A stretch of DNA of 64,000 bases. Origin: Acinetobacter sp. NIPH 2699. GTDB lineage: Bacteria; Pseudomonadota; Gammaproteobacteria; Pseudomonadales; Moraxellaceae. The position numbers and the translations under genes were made by a program. This document shows positions 1 to 9,629 of this stretch, piece after piece (within the stretch, counting starts at the first letter, position 1; each line of letters starts with the position of its first letter). The notes under the pieces are model-generated. The model was not told the origin of the DNA. It made no database searches and saw nothing but the letters and a program-made list of their open reading frames with translations. The DNA lies in NCBI RefSeq assembly GCF_022549355.1, contig NZ_JAKZGL010000002.1, positions 186,001-250,000 on the forward strand, read 5' to 3'.

Positions 1-827
1 ACTTGGGTAAAGAAAATAGTTAAGCCTTTTTCTGCCAGATCCGCGCGATCCATTCCTAAACGGTCAAAGGTCGCTGTATCCGAAATCGGTACACCAGTGA
101 TGCGTTCAGCCACCATCACGTCTTTACTGTCCATATAGACTTCAGGCACGTACATCATGCTTGAGCCAGTAAAGTAATGACGCATACGACGGGTATTATC
201 GGCCTCAAGACTCAGATCAAGCTCATTTAAAATGATTTGACGGTAGTCTTGAATGATCTCTGATAAATGTAGGGCACGAGCAGCTTCTATACGATTTTCT
301 AACCAGTCACCTAGCCAAGCGAGAATTTCAAAGTCTTGTAAAATTTGATTGCGAATATCTGGGCGAGTGACTTTCACCACCACTTCACGACCGTCATGTA
401 ATGCAGCGGTGTGAACTTGAGCAATTGATGCTGCAGCAAGGGGTTGTTCATCAAAACGCGAAAACAAGGTGGAAACATCAGCTTTTAATGATTCTTGAAT
501 CCGTTGTTTTGCGAGCTGTACATCAAATGGTTTTACGCGATCTTGTAATAACACCAGTTGTGATAGGATTTCTGGTGGGATCAGATCACGACGGGTAGAG
601 AGTAATTGACCCAGCTTAATCGCTAAAGGTCCCATATCCTCTAAGGCTTCTTTGAGCTTGAGTGGATTCTTTTTCTCACGACTCGACCATGCCGCAGGGT
701 GGGTTTTAATCACATTTAAGGCATGACGTGCTTTTACAGGTAATTCTTCCGCGGGGAACAAGGTGTCGAGCCGATAATGTGCTGCGATCTGCCAAAGTTC
801 AAATAACCGTTTAATATGCGGAATCAT
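1..827 (-). CDS. ubiB: Ubiquinone biosynthesis protein UbiB (3' part outside window)
   Basis: UbiB is an atypical ABC1/ADCK kinase-like ATPase needed for aerobic ubiquinone synthesis. It is thought to help extract or deliver prenylated intermediates to the Ubi enzyme complex. About 275 N-terminal residues of a usual ~540 are visible; the C-terminal half, with the membrane helices, lies beyond position 1. The family-specific KxGQ motif is present (AIKLGQLLSTR), followed by the alanine-rich loop (AAASIAQVH) that replaces the normal kinase P-loop. The ATG at 827 gives a start MIPHIKRLFEL typical of the family. It lies 12 bp downstream of ubiJ on the same strand, so it is the third gene of a ubiE-ubiJ-ubiB operon. 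A diverged ABC1 paralogue occurs at 61250-62545. Confidence 0.93.
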   Translation of the reverse strand, partial: MIPHIKRLFELWQIAAHYRLDTLFPAEELPVKARHALNVIKTHPAAWSSREKKNPLKLKEALEDMGPLAIKLGQLLSTRRDLIPPEILSQLVLLQDRVKPFDVQLAKQRIQESLKADVSTLFSRFDEQPLAAASIAQVHTAALHDGREVVVKVTRPDIRNQILQDFEILAWLGDWLENRIEAARALHLSEIIQDYRQIILNELDLSLEADNTRRMRHYFTGSSMMYVPEVYMDSKDVMVAERITGVPISDTATFDRLGMDRADLAEKGLTIFFTQ

Positions 828-839
828 ATACAATCTTAC

Positions 840-1520
840 CTAGTCGTGTGAGGGTTGCTTTTGTGGATGGAGCTGTGCGTGTAACCGTTGAAGTTTAGCT
901 GCTAAGCGATCAATTTCTTGATTGAGTTGACGTGTTTCTCGATTGAGATCATCCATTTGCCAGCGTGGTGCAAATAGCCCACTGTCTTCTTTTAAAGCAT
1001 CTTCAACAAAGAATAAATGGCTTTGCAACGAACGTTTTAGCTGTTGTGGTGCATGCTGAATTTTACCCAGTTCATGTGCCAGTTGTGGACCAATCCAAGG
1101 TGATAAATGCGCAGCGAGATCAGGCTCAGCTTGCTGCATAATTCTTTGAATCTCTTGTAAGAGATGATAATCACCTTGCAGTGGAATATTCCCAATTTGA
1201 TCCATATCACTGAGTAATAATTTGACTAATTCAACTGCATTTTCAACATGTAGGGTTGCAGTTGCATCAGTGAGTTTATTTTGATGATCAAAGGGTCGTT
1301 GTTCAAAGATGGACGGTGTTTGACTTTGTCCTGTCACCGTAGGTTCGAGTCGAACTTTATTTTCATCAAAAAACACATCAACAGAGAGTTGGGGACTGTT
1401 GATCACCACTCGCAATAATTGGCCTTGTAATTGATTGAGTTGAACGCGGGTAATCGCATCCAAATCAATCACATGATGAATGATACGTTCGACTGCACCC
1501 AGTGCTAAAATCGACCACAT
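840..1520 (-). CDS. ubiJ: Ubiquinone biosynthesis accessory factor UbiJ (SCP2 domain)
   Basis: UbiJ is a lipid-binding accessory factor of the soluble Ubi complex and is thought to present hydrophobic quinone precursors to the hydroxylases and methylases. The 226-residue protein has the expected plan. The N-terminal half is an SCP2-like sterol-carrier fold (residues about 10-115). The C-terminal half is charged and helical, ending in a predicted coiled coil (QLNQEIDRLAAKLQRLHAQL, residues about 192-211). Sequence divergence is high in this family, so the call rests on length, architecture and the position between ubiE (10 bp upstream) and ubiB (12 bp downstream), which is the conserved gammaproteobacterial order. 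Confidence 0.88.
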   Translation of the reverse strand: MWSILALGAVERIIHHVIDLDAITRVQLNQLQGQLLRVVINSPQLSVDVFFDENKVRLEPTVTGQSQTPSIFEQRPFDHQNKLTDATATLHVENAVELVKLLLSDMDQIGNIPLQGDYHLLQEIQRIMQQAEPDLAAHLSPWIGPQLAHELGKIQHAPQQLKRSLQSHLFFVEDALKEDSGLFAPRWQMDDLNRETRQLNQEIDRLAAKLQRLHAQLHPQKQPSHD

Positions 1521-1530
1521 ATCTTAAACC

Positions 1531-2472
1531 TTACAGTTTGAATCCACGGTGAACTGCCACAATACCACCTGTTAAGTTGTGGTAATCACAGCTTTGGAAG
1601 CCTGCATTTTCCATCATCCCTTTTAATGTGCGTTGGTCAGGGTGCATACGGATGGATTCAGCGAGGTATTTATAGCTTTCAGCATCATTCGCGACCAACT
1701 TGCCCATGATCGGGAGCGCCGTGAATGAATAAAAATCATAAAGTTTTGAGAAGGGTTCAAACACAGGTTTTGAAAATTCGAGCACCAATAAACGACCACC
1801 TGGTTTCAAGACACGATACATGGCTTGTAAGGCCGCATCTTTATCGGTCACGTTGCGTAAACCAAAGCTAATGGTGAGTAAATCGAAGCTATTGTCTGCA
1901 AAGGGTTCTAGGGTTTCTGCGTTGGCAAGCACAAAATCAACGTTGGTACAGCCTGCATCAATCAGACGATCACGTCCGACATTCAACATGGATTCATTAA
2001 TATCTGAAAGGACTACATGACCTTGAGGGCCGACTTCACGACTAAATACTTTCGCAAGGTCACCTGTACCGCCTGCGATATCTAATACATGCTGTCCACG
2101 ACGAACACCTGACATATTAATAGCAAAGCGCTTCCAAAGACGATGAATACCAAATGACATCAAGTCATTCATGATGTCGTATTTGCTCGCAACGGAATGG
2201 AATACTTCTGCAACTTTTTGTGCTTTATCATCACTACTAACGGTTTGATAACCAAAGTGAGTGGTCTCACCCACATTGCCTGTATTTGCACCACGCGGTA
2301 AGTTGTATTTTGGAACCGAACCAGTTGGTGTTGATGCTAGACCTTGTTGTAATGTTTGTTGCTGACCTTGTGGTGCGCCTTGCGGAAGGGGTGAACTTAG
2401 GAATGGGCTGACTTTGTCTGAACTTGGTTTTTGCTCAACTTCTGGGGTGGGCTGTTGGTTTTCGTTAGACAT
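1531..2472 (-). CDS. ubiE: Ubiquinone/menaquinone C-methyltransferase UbiE
   Basis: UbiE is the SAM-dependent C-methyltransferase of the ubiquinone pathway, acting on 2-polyprenyl-6-methoxy-1,4-benzoquinol; in menaquinone producers it also methylates demethylmenaquinol. The core from about residue 68 ([10 protein letters not shown]) to the end matches the 251-residue E. coli protein. It includes the signature [20 protein letters not shown] and the SAM motif LDIAGGTGD. The 313-residue protein carries about 62 extra N-terminal residues rich in Pro, Gln and Ser, without a signal peptide. No start codon suggests a shorter form immediately before the core, so the extension appears translated. From memory, other Acinetobacter UbiE proteins are similarly long. 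First gene of the operon with ubiJ and ubiB. Confidence 0.95.
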   Translation of the reverse strand: MSNENQQPTPEVEQKPSSDKVSPFLSSPLPQGAPQGQQQTLQQGLASTPTGSVPKYNLPRGANTGNVGETTHFGYQTVSSDDKAQKVAEVFHSVASKYDIMNDLMSFGIHRLWKRFAINMSGVRRGQHVLDIAGGTGDLAKVFSREVGPQGHVVLSDINESMLNVGRDRLIDAGCTNVDFVLANAETLEPFADNSFDLLTISFGLRNVTDKDAALQAMYRVLKPGGRLLVLEFSKPVFEPFSKLYDFYSFTALPIMGKLVANDAESYKYLAESIRMHPDQRTLKGMMENAGFQSCDYHNLTGGIVAVHRGFKL

Positions 2473-2663
2473 TGTTTTCTCCTAAACTTTCGTTCTAGCG
2501 GCACGAATCAGCATGCATGATGACAGATTTTGTAATTTTTTACAGGCTTTGACATGTAATTGTTATGAATAATATACAGAAACTCATTTTCTCAAAAGGG
2601 TTTTTATTTTGAATGATGCTGAGGCAAATCTCCCTCTTATCCAAGAGGGAGAGCGTATATTAT

Positions 2664-3371
2664 CTATACTTGAAATGGGGTAGGATCGCCAGCATGAACT
2701 TTGTCAATAATTTCACGCTCTTTCTCAGTAAAGGTTTGAATAAAAACCGCAGCAGATTTCATCGGCTTCATTGCAGCAAAACCTTCTTGAATGAATTCGT
2801 ACATACCTTCAAATTGATATTTTTTGGCAATCCCTTTGCACATCTTAAACGCGGCGTACATCATGGTAGAACGCATATATTTGTCTAAGGTTATACCCAG
2901 CTCATCGAGTAGCTGTAATTGTTGATAACGTGCTTCACCTTGATCAAGTTTGATCAAGGTCTGACGCATGATTTCATCCGTTACTGGCGTGTCTAATGGG
3001 TAATCTTGTAAGAGTTGGATTGCAACTTGCTCATCCAGTCGTGTCGCGAGTACCGCCAGACTAACGGATTTTGTGCCGGTTTTAATGGCATTTTCAGGAA
3101 GCAGACTCTCAGCTTTGTGGGCATATTTTAATAAGCGTTCGATTTGCTGTGCCATCGCATCAAAATCAGGTCCACCATATAAGCGATTTAAAAAGTATTG
3201 CGCCATCAGTTGATTTTCAGGCTGAGCAAAGAAATCCTGATGCGTTGCAGCAATGCGCGCTTTCATCCATGCTTGTGCATCATGGAGACGTTGTGCAATC
3301 GCTGGATTTTGGTGGTAATTTAAATTTTGATATTGTATTAGAAGATCATCAAATGCAGCGAGTTTTGACAT
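2664..3371 (-). CDS. Conserved protein of unknown function (FFL/RLYGGPDF type)
   Basis: The 235-residue soluble protein begins MSKLAAFDDLLIQYQ; I chose the ATG at 3371 over one at 3431 because the 20 upstream residues look non-coding. It has no signal peptide or membrane segment and is mostly helical. A conserved-looking segment, FFAQPENQLMAQYFLNRLYG followed by GPDFDAMAQQIERLL, resembles uncharacterised proteins of Xanthomonas and Pseudomonas that carry an F-DLYGPRDFS-like motif. I cannot assign a function. It stands alone, minus strand, with a gap of about 190 bp to ubiE and divergent from the polyphosphate kinase gene. Confidence 0.75.
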   Translation of the reverse strand: MSKLAAFDDLLIQYQNLNYHQNPAIAQRLHDAQAWMKARIAATHQDFFAQPENQLMAQYFLNRLYGGPDFDAMAQQIERLLKYAHKAESLLPENAIKTGTKSVSLAVLATRLDEQVAIQLLQDYPLDTPVTDEIMRQTLIKLDQGEARYQQLQLLDELGITLDKYMRSTMMYAAFKMCKGIAKKYQFEGMYEFIQEGFAAMKPMKSAAVFIQTFTEKEREIIDKVHAGDPTPFQV

Positions 3372-3578
3372 ATTCGAACTCAAAGAAAATAAAATCATGA
3401 AATCATAGGCTGCATGATACCCAAGAACCATGACAACATAAATGCTAAATATTTAACAATTGGTCAGTACCCATGTACATTCATTTTGTTCTACAGAAAT
3501 TGTACATTTGTTTTTTTAAAGTCTATTTCAGTTATGGCTATACTCAACTTTAATAAATCATACACTTAGAGTAAAAAA

Positions 3579-4997
3579 ATGAGTGAACAACAACCCGTAT
3601 TTGAATTGCGTGATGAAGATGAACTCTCTTTAGATTTGATTGAGGCGCAATACGCATTAAAACAAAGCCGAGATCAAAAAAATGCAAAAAGTGTGTTGGT
3701 GCTGGTCAGTGGGATTGAGCTGGCAGGCAAAGGCGAAGCGGTTAAACAGTTAAGAGAGTGGGTTGACCCGCGTTATTTACGGGTTAAGGCTGATGCACCA
3801 CAACGTTTGTCAAATAATCAAACATTTTGGCAATCTTATACGCGCTTTATTCCTGCTGAAGGTCAAATCGTGGTGATGTTTGGCAATTGGTATAGTGATT
3901 TACTTGCAACCGCGATGGATGATCCGAAAGCCTTAAATGACAAAGCATTTGATGCTTATGTGGAAAAAATGCGTGCTTTCGAGCATGACTTGCAGCAGAA
4001 CCATGTGCATGTGATTAAAGTTTGGTTTGATTTATCGTGGAAAGCATTGCAAAAACGTTTAGACCAAGTTGATCCATCTGAACAACATTGGCATAAATTA
4101 CATGGCTTAGATTGGCGTAATAAAAAGCAATACAATACGGTGCAAAGCTTCAGTCAACGCTTTACTGAGGACTGGTTTATCATTGATGGCGAAGATGAAA
4201 AACGTCGGGATCAATGTTTTGCGCAATATTTACTCCAGACCTTGCAAGAGTTGCCTGAACATCAAACCAAAGCGAATAAGAAATGGCAGCAAGCCGAGAT
4301 ACCTCAAGCATTATTAGCGCCTGCGCAAGTTAGTTTAGAAAAAAATGACTATAAAGATGAATTGAATGAGCTGACCAAAAAAGTTGCTGAAGCATTACGT
4401 TGCGATGAGCGTAAAGTGATTATTGCTTTTGAGGGAATTGATGCGGCAGGTAAAGGTGGTGCCATTAAGAGGATAGTAAAAAAGCTAGATCCGCGTGAAT
4501 ATGAAATTCATAGTATTGGTGCGCCTGAGCGCTATGAATTACGCCGTCCTTATTTATGGCGCTTTTGGAATCGACTCAATGAAAGCGGCAAAATCACGAT
4601 TTTCGATCGGACATGGTATGGTCGTGTGTTGGTGGAGCGTATTGAAGGATTTGCATCAACGCTTGAATGGCAACGTGCTTATGATGAGATCAATCGTTTT
4701 GAGCAGAACTTGGCTGATAGTCAAACGGTCATTGTTAAGATTTGGCTGGCCATTAGTAAAGATGAACAAGCATTGCGCTTTAAAGAGCGAGAACAGACAC
4801 CGCATAAACGGTTTAAAATTACAGAAGAAGACTGGCGTAATCGTGAAAAATGGGACGATTATTTACATGCTGCAGCCGATATGTTTGAGCGGACCAATAC
4901 CAAGGAAGCGCCGTGGTATGTGATTGCAACGGATGATAAATATAGTGCACGTATTGGCGTATTGAAGGCGATATTAAAACAGATGAAAGCGGATTAA
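3579..4997 (+). CDS. pap: Polyphosphate:AMP phosphotransferase (class II PPK2)
   Basis: This enzyme transfers phosphate from inorganic polyphosphate to AMP, giving ADP; with adenylate kinase it regenerates ATP from stored polyphosphate. The 472-residue protein is a fusion of two PPK2 domains, each with a Walker A motif: GIELAGKG near residues 45-52 (Lys51) and GIDAAGKGGA with Lys292. The second domain also has the lid/Walker B stretch FDRTWYGRVLVERIEGF, absent in that form from the first domain, so the C-terminal half is probably the catalytic one. Length and layout match the characterised A. johnsonii Pap. It is a single gene with a TATACT hexamer at 3539-3544. A perfect 11-bp inverted repeat spans its stop codon. 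Confidence 0.93.
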   Translation: MSEQQPVFELRDEDELSLDLIEAQYALKQSRDQKNAKSVLVLVSGIELAGKGEAVKQLREWVDPRYLRVKADAPQRLSNNQTFWQSYTRFIPAEGQIVVMFGNWYSDLLATAMDDPKALNDKAFDAYVEKMRAFEHDLQQNHVHVIKVWFDLSWKALQKRLDQVDPSEQHWHKLHGLDWRNKKQYNTVQSFSQRFTEDWFIIDGEDEKRRDQCFAQYLLQTLQELPEHQTKANKKWQQAEIPQALLAPAQVSLEKNDYKDELNELTKKVAEALRCDERKVIIAFEGIDAAGKGGAIKRIVKKLDPREYEIHSIGAPERYELRRPYLWRFWNRLNESGKITIFDRTWYGRVLVERIEGFASTLEWQRAYDEINRFEQNLADSQTVIVKIWLAISKDEQALRFKEREQTPHKRFKITEEDWRNREKWDDYLHAAADMFERTNTKEAPWYVIATDDKYSARIGVLKAILKQMKAD

Positions 4998-5008
4998 GCT
5001 TTCATCTG
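4980..5008 (+). terminator. Hairpin over the pap stop codon
   Basis: Perfect 11-bp arms at 4980-4990 and 4998-5008 enclose a 7-nt loop and overlap the stop codon. The downstream sequence is only moderately T-rich, so termination may be weak or the hairpin may stabilise the mRNA end. Confidence 0.55.
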
Positions 5009-5097
5009 TGTATTTATCTGCTTTAGATTTTACCAGTATTCTGCGTTAAGGCGGTTTTTTTAGGGTTGATGGAGGTGCGATTAAAGGACGAAGTACA

Positions 5098-5604
5098 TTA
5101 ACTCACAATTGTGCTGCTACTCTTTTGTTGGATACGTTTTGCTAATTTATAGCAATCTTCGATATGCAGTTCTGTGATTTTACGCATCATAAAATAACCT
5201 AAACTTGCTGCAATAATTTGTCCGCCCAAAGGAATAAACTTGGTCACTTGTTTGGTGGCAATTTTGGCAAAGAAACCATTAAAGGATTTTTTCATGGCGG
5301 TGCGTGCGACCAGAAATCCTGAAAATTCAAAACCACGTTTGCGTAATTCGTTCCAATGGATTTTTTTGGTTTCAGGGTCGTAGACGCTGATGTGCTCAGG
5401 TGCTAGACCAAAGCGTGCATTAATGTCTGGAATGACTTGGGTCAACATACTCAAGTCCACCACAACATCAAAAAATGGAATGGGTATAATGGCCGCACCT
5501 GCTGAATAATAAGCAGTTTTTTTTGTGCGTTCTAAGCACTCCTTACGGATTTGTTCCAAATTTAAACTTGGGTCAATAAAGTCAGGCGTTTTTTCAATTT
5601 TCAT
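5098..5604 (-). CDS. DUF697-like small hydrophobic protein
   Basis: A 168-residue protein with two hydrophobic stretches: YYSAGAAIIPIPFFDVVVDL (about 32-51) and FIPLGGQIIAASLGYFMM (about 123-140). The first resembles the hydrophobic helix of DUF697/YcjF-type domains, which follow GTPase domains in other bacteria and often contain an IPIPF.D sequence. Here the domain stands alone without a GTPase. The likely location is the inner membrane or its surface, and the function is unknown. It is transcribed away from recC with no operon partner. Confidence 0.7.
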   Translation of the reverse strand: MKIEKTPDFIDPSLNLEQIRKECLERTKKTAYYSAGAAIIPIPFFDVVVDLSMLTQVIPDINARFGLAPEHISVYDPETKKIHWNELRKRGFEFSGFLVARTAMKKSFNGFFAKIATKQVTKFIPLGGQIIAASLGYFMMRKITELHIEDCYKLAKRIQQKSSSTIVS

Positions 5605-5766
5605 AAAGTGATACCTAAGTCTATCCTTTGAATATGAGATTTTTTGGGATGTATATGTAAAAGAGTCATCAATACTTTATTCAACCTTATTCAATGACAG
5701 TTTTCAAAACAATTTTTATATTTCCTTGTTTGATTAACGTGACATAGTTCTACAAGCTTGTATAGT

Positions 5767-5865
5767 AGGGTTTGTTGGCATTTCAGCCATGCCTTGTATC
5801 GTCTAAAAATCTTGCGCCAAAAAATGGCTCATGTCGCAAGCATCTGTGAAATGTCAACAGACCCT
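5767..5865. mobile_element. 99-bp element with terminal inverted repeats (MITE-like)
   Basis: The left end reads AGGGTTTGTTGGCATTTCA and the right end is the inverse complement of AGGGTCTGTTGACATTTCA, so 17 of 19 terminal bases match. The element is flanked by AGT at 5764-5766 and AGT at 5866-5868, consistent with a 3-bp target duplication. It has no coding capacity. A longer relative with the same ends lies at 52641-52922. It fills most of the 323-bp gap between the DUF697-like gene and recC (5605-5927). The remainder shows no gene. Confidence 0.7.
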
Positions 5866-5927
5866 AGTGATGATGTACGGTTTTGTGCATGTGAAATGGT
5901 GCTTTTTTGATGAGGTTGTATTAACGC

Positions 5928-8900
5928 ATGGCGATTCATGTTATTCAAAGTCAACGCCTTGAAGTGTTATTGCAAGGCGTGATGGCCTCGATCACTCAAC
6001 CAAGTACCACCCCATTTCAAGTGTTTAAAACCCAGCACTTTATTGTGCCAAGTCCTGCTCAGGAACAATGGTTGACGCAGAAAGTTGCTGAGCAACAAGG
6101 CATGACTGCGAATTATCAATTCCATCAAAGAATTCGTGGTTTTCAATGGTATGCCTATCAACAAGTCCTCGATGATAAAGAGAAAGTACGTAAAGCCAAT
6201 ATTCCTCGCTTGATTTTAAAATGGCGGATACATCAAGCCTTGCAACCCTTTATTCAACCTGAGCAAATCAATCTTGCGGTAGAGCATCCTCTTTATTCAA
6301 TCGTACAGCGTATTTATGATAGTGCTGATCAATTACAACAGGGCACAGAAAAACAGCTTAAAAAGCAAAGTATGTTGTATTGGGTGGCTGAACAAGTTTC
6401 ACAGTTGTTTAATAACTACATGATTTATCGTGGTTATTGCCAGCGAGGTTGTCAGGCGGATTGCACTTGTCCAAGTAATTGGTTGTCTGCTTGGGGGCAA
6501 AACCAAGCACTCGATATTGAAAATTTGATTTCTCACACAGATCAGCAAACGTCCGCTTTTACGCTCAATCAAACCCAGCAACTAGAAGCATGGCAACGTT
6601 GGTTATGGCAAAACTATTTTCATGCTGACTTTCTGGAAATGCAAAGTATTGATGCTGATTTCTGGAAAATCTTGGACAATGATCAGACCCGATCACAGGC
6701 TTTGGCTAAACTACCCAATCAAGTGATTGTGTTTACCCTATTAGATTTACCACCAAGCCAGTTACAGTTTTTACGTCGCTTAGGGCAATATTTAGATGTG
6801 GTGATTTTGCACTATAACCCTTCGCAAGAATATTGGGCGGATAGTGTCGATCCATTGTGGAAGCAACGCTATGATTTGGGCGTGAAAGAACGTTTCATTG
6901 TGAAAAATCCGAAAGCGACGGATGTACAAATTGCAGCATTTTTTGAAAGCTTTAGCTTAGGGTTTAATGCCTTAAATCGTGAATCCCGCCATCCTTTATT
7001 GACCCGTTTTGGCAAACAGGCGCGCGATCATTTCTCTCTGTTATCGCAACTTGCGACAGGGGAGGAAGGTAATTGGGTGGATGCTTTTGAGGATTATTTT
7101 CCAGACAGCTTACTGGGTCAAGTGCAGTCGGATATTTTCTATCTGGCAGAACCCACGGCACAACAATATGAATTAGCCCCCCATGATGAGTCGATTCAAT
7201 TTCATGTCTGTCACTCCAGTTTACGACAGCTTGAGGTATTAAAAGAACAATTGGTACATTGGTTATCTCAAGCGGATACAACGCCTCGTCGTCCCAATGA
7301 TGTACTGATTCTGACCCCGAATTTAGCACAGCTAGAACCGCTGATTCGTAGTGTTTTTCCTGCTGTGCCCAATGAGCATGAGGTGTTTTTGCCTGTCAAA
7401 ATAGCAGGGGTGGCACAGTTAGATGCCTTGAATGCATGGCGGGCGGTGTTAGGGCGTTTGCAATTGCCTCAAGGGCGTTTTACGCAGGATGAGTTTGCCG
7501 ATTGGTTGAATTTATCTGCAACACAACAGCGTTATGGTCTGGATTATAGTCAAGGGCAACGGATGTTAGCCTTGTTAAATGATGCTGGTTTCAAACGTGG
7601 TTTGGATGAGGAACATTTAAAACAGAGCCTAAGCAACGCTGATCAAGACTATCGTTATAGTTTTAAATTTGCTTTAGACCGTTTGGCTTTAGGGATTGCC
7701 GTGCCTGCACATGTGCTGGTGCAACAGACCTTAAGTTATGCAGGGGTACAGCCGAGTGACTTTGAACTTATTGGGATTTTGATTCAGATTTATCAGGACT
7801 TCGCTGCTCGACGAGACTGGTTGACCGTACATCAGCAAGGTCAGCGCTTGCCTGTAGAAACATGGCTCACACGGATCAAAGATGATGTTCAAGAGTTTGA
7901 ACACGCCGATGTGATGGCCTTAAAAGCCGTCCGCGAAATCGTGCAAAAGCAAGAACGCATGTTGACCTTGGCCAGTTATTATGATGATGCCGAAACCCAG
8001 TTACGGCAAATTTCATTGCCACTGCCTTATATTCTCGAAGAAATTCAACGTACTTTAGAAAGCCAGTCTGCACAAGTTGAGCCGACAGGGCAGATTACCT
8101 TCAGCCAGATCGGACAGATTCGCCCCATCCCATATCGTTTAATCGTGCTGCTGAATTTAGATACAGGAAAATTTCCAAATCGAGACAGCCATATTCCGTT
8201 TGATTTGATGGATGCCCTGCGTCAACAATTGGGGGATCGTTCTCGCTTGGAAGATGATCAAGGTGCTTTTTTAGATGCGGTACTGTTGGCTCAAGAGCAA
8301 TTATGGCTGTTCTATAATGGCTTTGATGTCAATGATGGTGAAGTTCGAGAGCCGTCGAGTGTGTTGCTGGGTTTTAGAGACCATTTGGCATTGATTGTGA
8401 AAACACCAGAACAGGTGTTGATGGCTGATGAAAGTAGTGCTGTAGAGCGAGTCTCGTTGCCTAAATCTGATGTTATAGAAAGAGCCGATCAAGCTGAGTT
8501 AGATGCCTTACAAATCCCACCACAACTGTATCCACTTTATCATCTGCATCGCTTACAGCCTTTTGATCCACTCGGTTTTATCGCGGAGCGTCCTATTCGT
8601 TACCAAGATCAGTGGTTTAAAGTTGCTGCTCAAATTCAGCAAGCAATAGGTGAGCGACAGGCGTGGATCAATACCCCTTATCCAATTGAAAACAATGAAA
8701 TGACGATTCTCGATAGTCGTCAATGGATTCAGGATGTGACCTTTCCTGCTCGACTGTATTTGAAAACTTTAGGTGTGGAAAATCTCAGCGCAACAGAATT
8801 AGCCGATCAAACAGAGCCTTTACTGTTAGATGGTTTGGGTAAATATGCCATTCGGCATTTTCTACAGCAACAGGAGTGGCAACAGAGCAATCAAGCGGTG

Positions 8901-9626
8901 TCACCGATGATTTTACAAGATCAACTTCCTGTTGGAAAAGTACAGCAAAGTGCATGGCAACAAAGTTGTTTAGAGCAACAACGATTGCTTGAGCGGTTGC
9001 AGCAATATGCCCCAGCACCTACAGAAACCACGCAACGCGTGTGGCGAGTTTCCAAACAATTACAAATGAGGTGTATAACACCAAAATCAGCCACACAGGA
9101 TTGGGTCAGCTTAGATGCATCCAGTGCGCGTGCGAAACGTCTTGCCAAAGTTTGGCTTGAGTATCTGTTATGGCTAACGGTATTGGAGAGCAATGCTGCA
9201 ACGGATAAACGCCGTATTGTGGTGTTTAGTGATTACACCGTGATTTGTGAAGGCTTGAGCACTGAGCAAGCACGAGCGTATTTACAAGCTTGGTTACAGC
9301 TTTGGCAAGATGCACAACAGCAACCAGTGGTGTTACCTGCGGCATTGTTATTAAAACCTTTGGAGAAAGGTAAACACTATGACTGGATTGAACAGCATGC
9401 ACAGCATATCTTCGTTGAAGAGAGTCAAAAGCAAGTCTTGAAGGACTGGAATGATACGGGTGACTTTTCTGGTTTTGATATGACACAAAACGAAGCCTGT
9501 AAATTACATCGAGACTGGCAATTTATTTTGCAGGAGCAGGATGCGGCTGCATTATTAAAATATGCCTGTGATCATTATTCTTATGCTTTGTATCAGCCTA
9601 TTTTTGAATTTTTACGGGTGGAGTAA
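5928..9626 (+). CDS. recC: Exodeoxyribonuclease V subunit gamma (RecC)
   Basis: RecC is the scaffold and Chi-recognition subunit of the RecBCD helicase-nuclease, which resects double-strand breaks and loads RecA. The 1232-residue protein starts MAIHVIQSQRLEVLLQGVM, typical of RecC. It contains the family's inactivated helicase fold, for example QWLTQKVAEQQGMTANYQF near residues 45-63 and ILTPNLAQLEPLI in the middle. The inactivated nuclease-like region is toward the C-terminus. The ATG is preceded by a GAGGT ribosome-binding site. Slightly longer than the E. coli protein (1122). First gene of recC-recB-recD, an order typical of Acinetobacter and pseudomonads. Confidence 0.95.
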   Translation: MAIHVIQSQRLEVLLQGVMASITQPSTTPFQVFKTQHFIVPSPAQEQWLTQKVAEQQGMTANYQFHQRIRGFQWYAYQQVLDDKEKVRKANIPRLILKWRIHQALQPFIQPEQINLAVEHPLYSIVQRIYDSADQLQQGTEKQLKKQSMLYWVAEQVSQLFNNYMIYRGYCQRGCQADCTCPSNWLSAWGQNQALDIENLISHTDQQTSAFTLNQTQQLEAWQRWLWQNYFHADFLEMQSIDADFWKILDNDQTRSQALAKLPNQVIVFTLLDLPPSQLQFLRRLGQYLDVVILHYNPSQEYWADSVDPLWKQRYDLGVKERFIVKNPKATDVQIAAFFESFSLGFNALNRESRHPLLTRFGKQARDHFSLLSQLATGEEGNWVDAFEDYFPDSLLGQVQSDIFYLAEPTAQQYELAPHDESIQFHVCHSSLRQLEVLKEQLVHWLSQADTTPRRPNDVLILTPNLAQLEPLIRSVFPAVPNEHEVFLPVKIAGVAQLDALNAWRAVLGRLQLPQGRFTQDEFADWLNLSATQQRYGLDYSQGQRMLALLNDAGFKRGLDEEHLKQSLSNADQDYRYSFKFALDRLALGIAVPAHVLVQQTLSYAGVQPSDFELIGILIQIYQDFAARRDWLTVHQQGQRLPVETWLTRIKDDVQEFEHADVMALKAVREIVQKQERMLTLASYYDDAETQLRQISLPLPYILEEIQRTLESQSAQVEPTGQITFSQIGQIRPIPYRLIVLLNLDTGKFPNRDSHIPFDLMDALRQQLGDRSRLEDDQGAFLDAVLLAQEQLWLFYNGFDVNDGEVREPSSVLLGFRDHLALIVKTPEQVLMADESSAVERVSLPKSDVIERADQAELDALQIPPQLYPLYHLHRLQPFDPLGFIAERPIRYQDQWFKVAAQIQQAIGERQAWINTPYPIENNEMTILDSRQWIQDVTFPARLYLKTLGVENLSATELADQTEPLLLDGLGKYAIRHFLQQQEWQQSNQAVSPMILQDQLPVGKVQQSAWQQSCLEQQRLLERLQQYAPAPTETTQRVWRVSKQLQMRCITPKSATQDWVSLDASSARAKRLAKVWLEYLLWLTVLESNAATDKRRIVVFSDYTVICEGLSTEQARAYLQAWLQLWQDAQQQPVVLPAALLLKPLEKGKHYDWIEQHAQHIFVEESQKQVLKDWNDTGDFSGFDMTQNEACKLHRDWQFILQEQDAAALLKYACDHYSYALYQPIFEFLRVE

Positions 9627-9629
9627 GAC

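Noticed and set aside
3474..3508. ATGTACA...TGTACAT inverted repeat upstream of pap as an operator
   Set aside because: The arms are short and 21 bp apart, and no regulator is nearby; chance is likely in AT-rich DNA.
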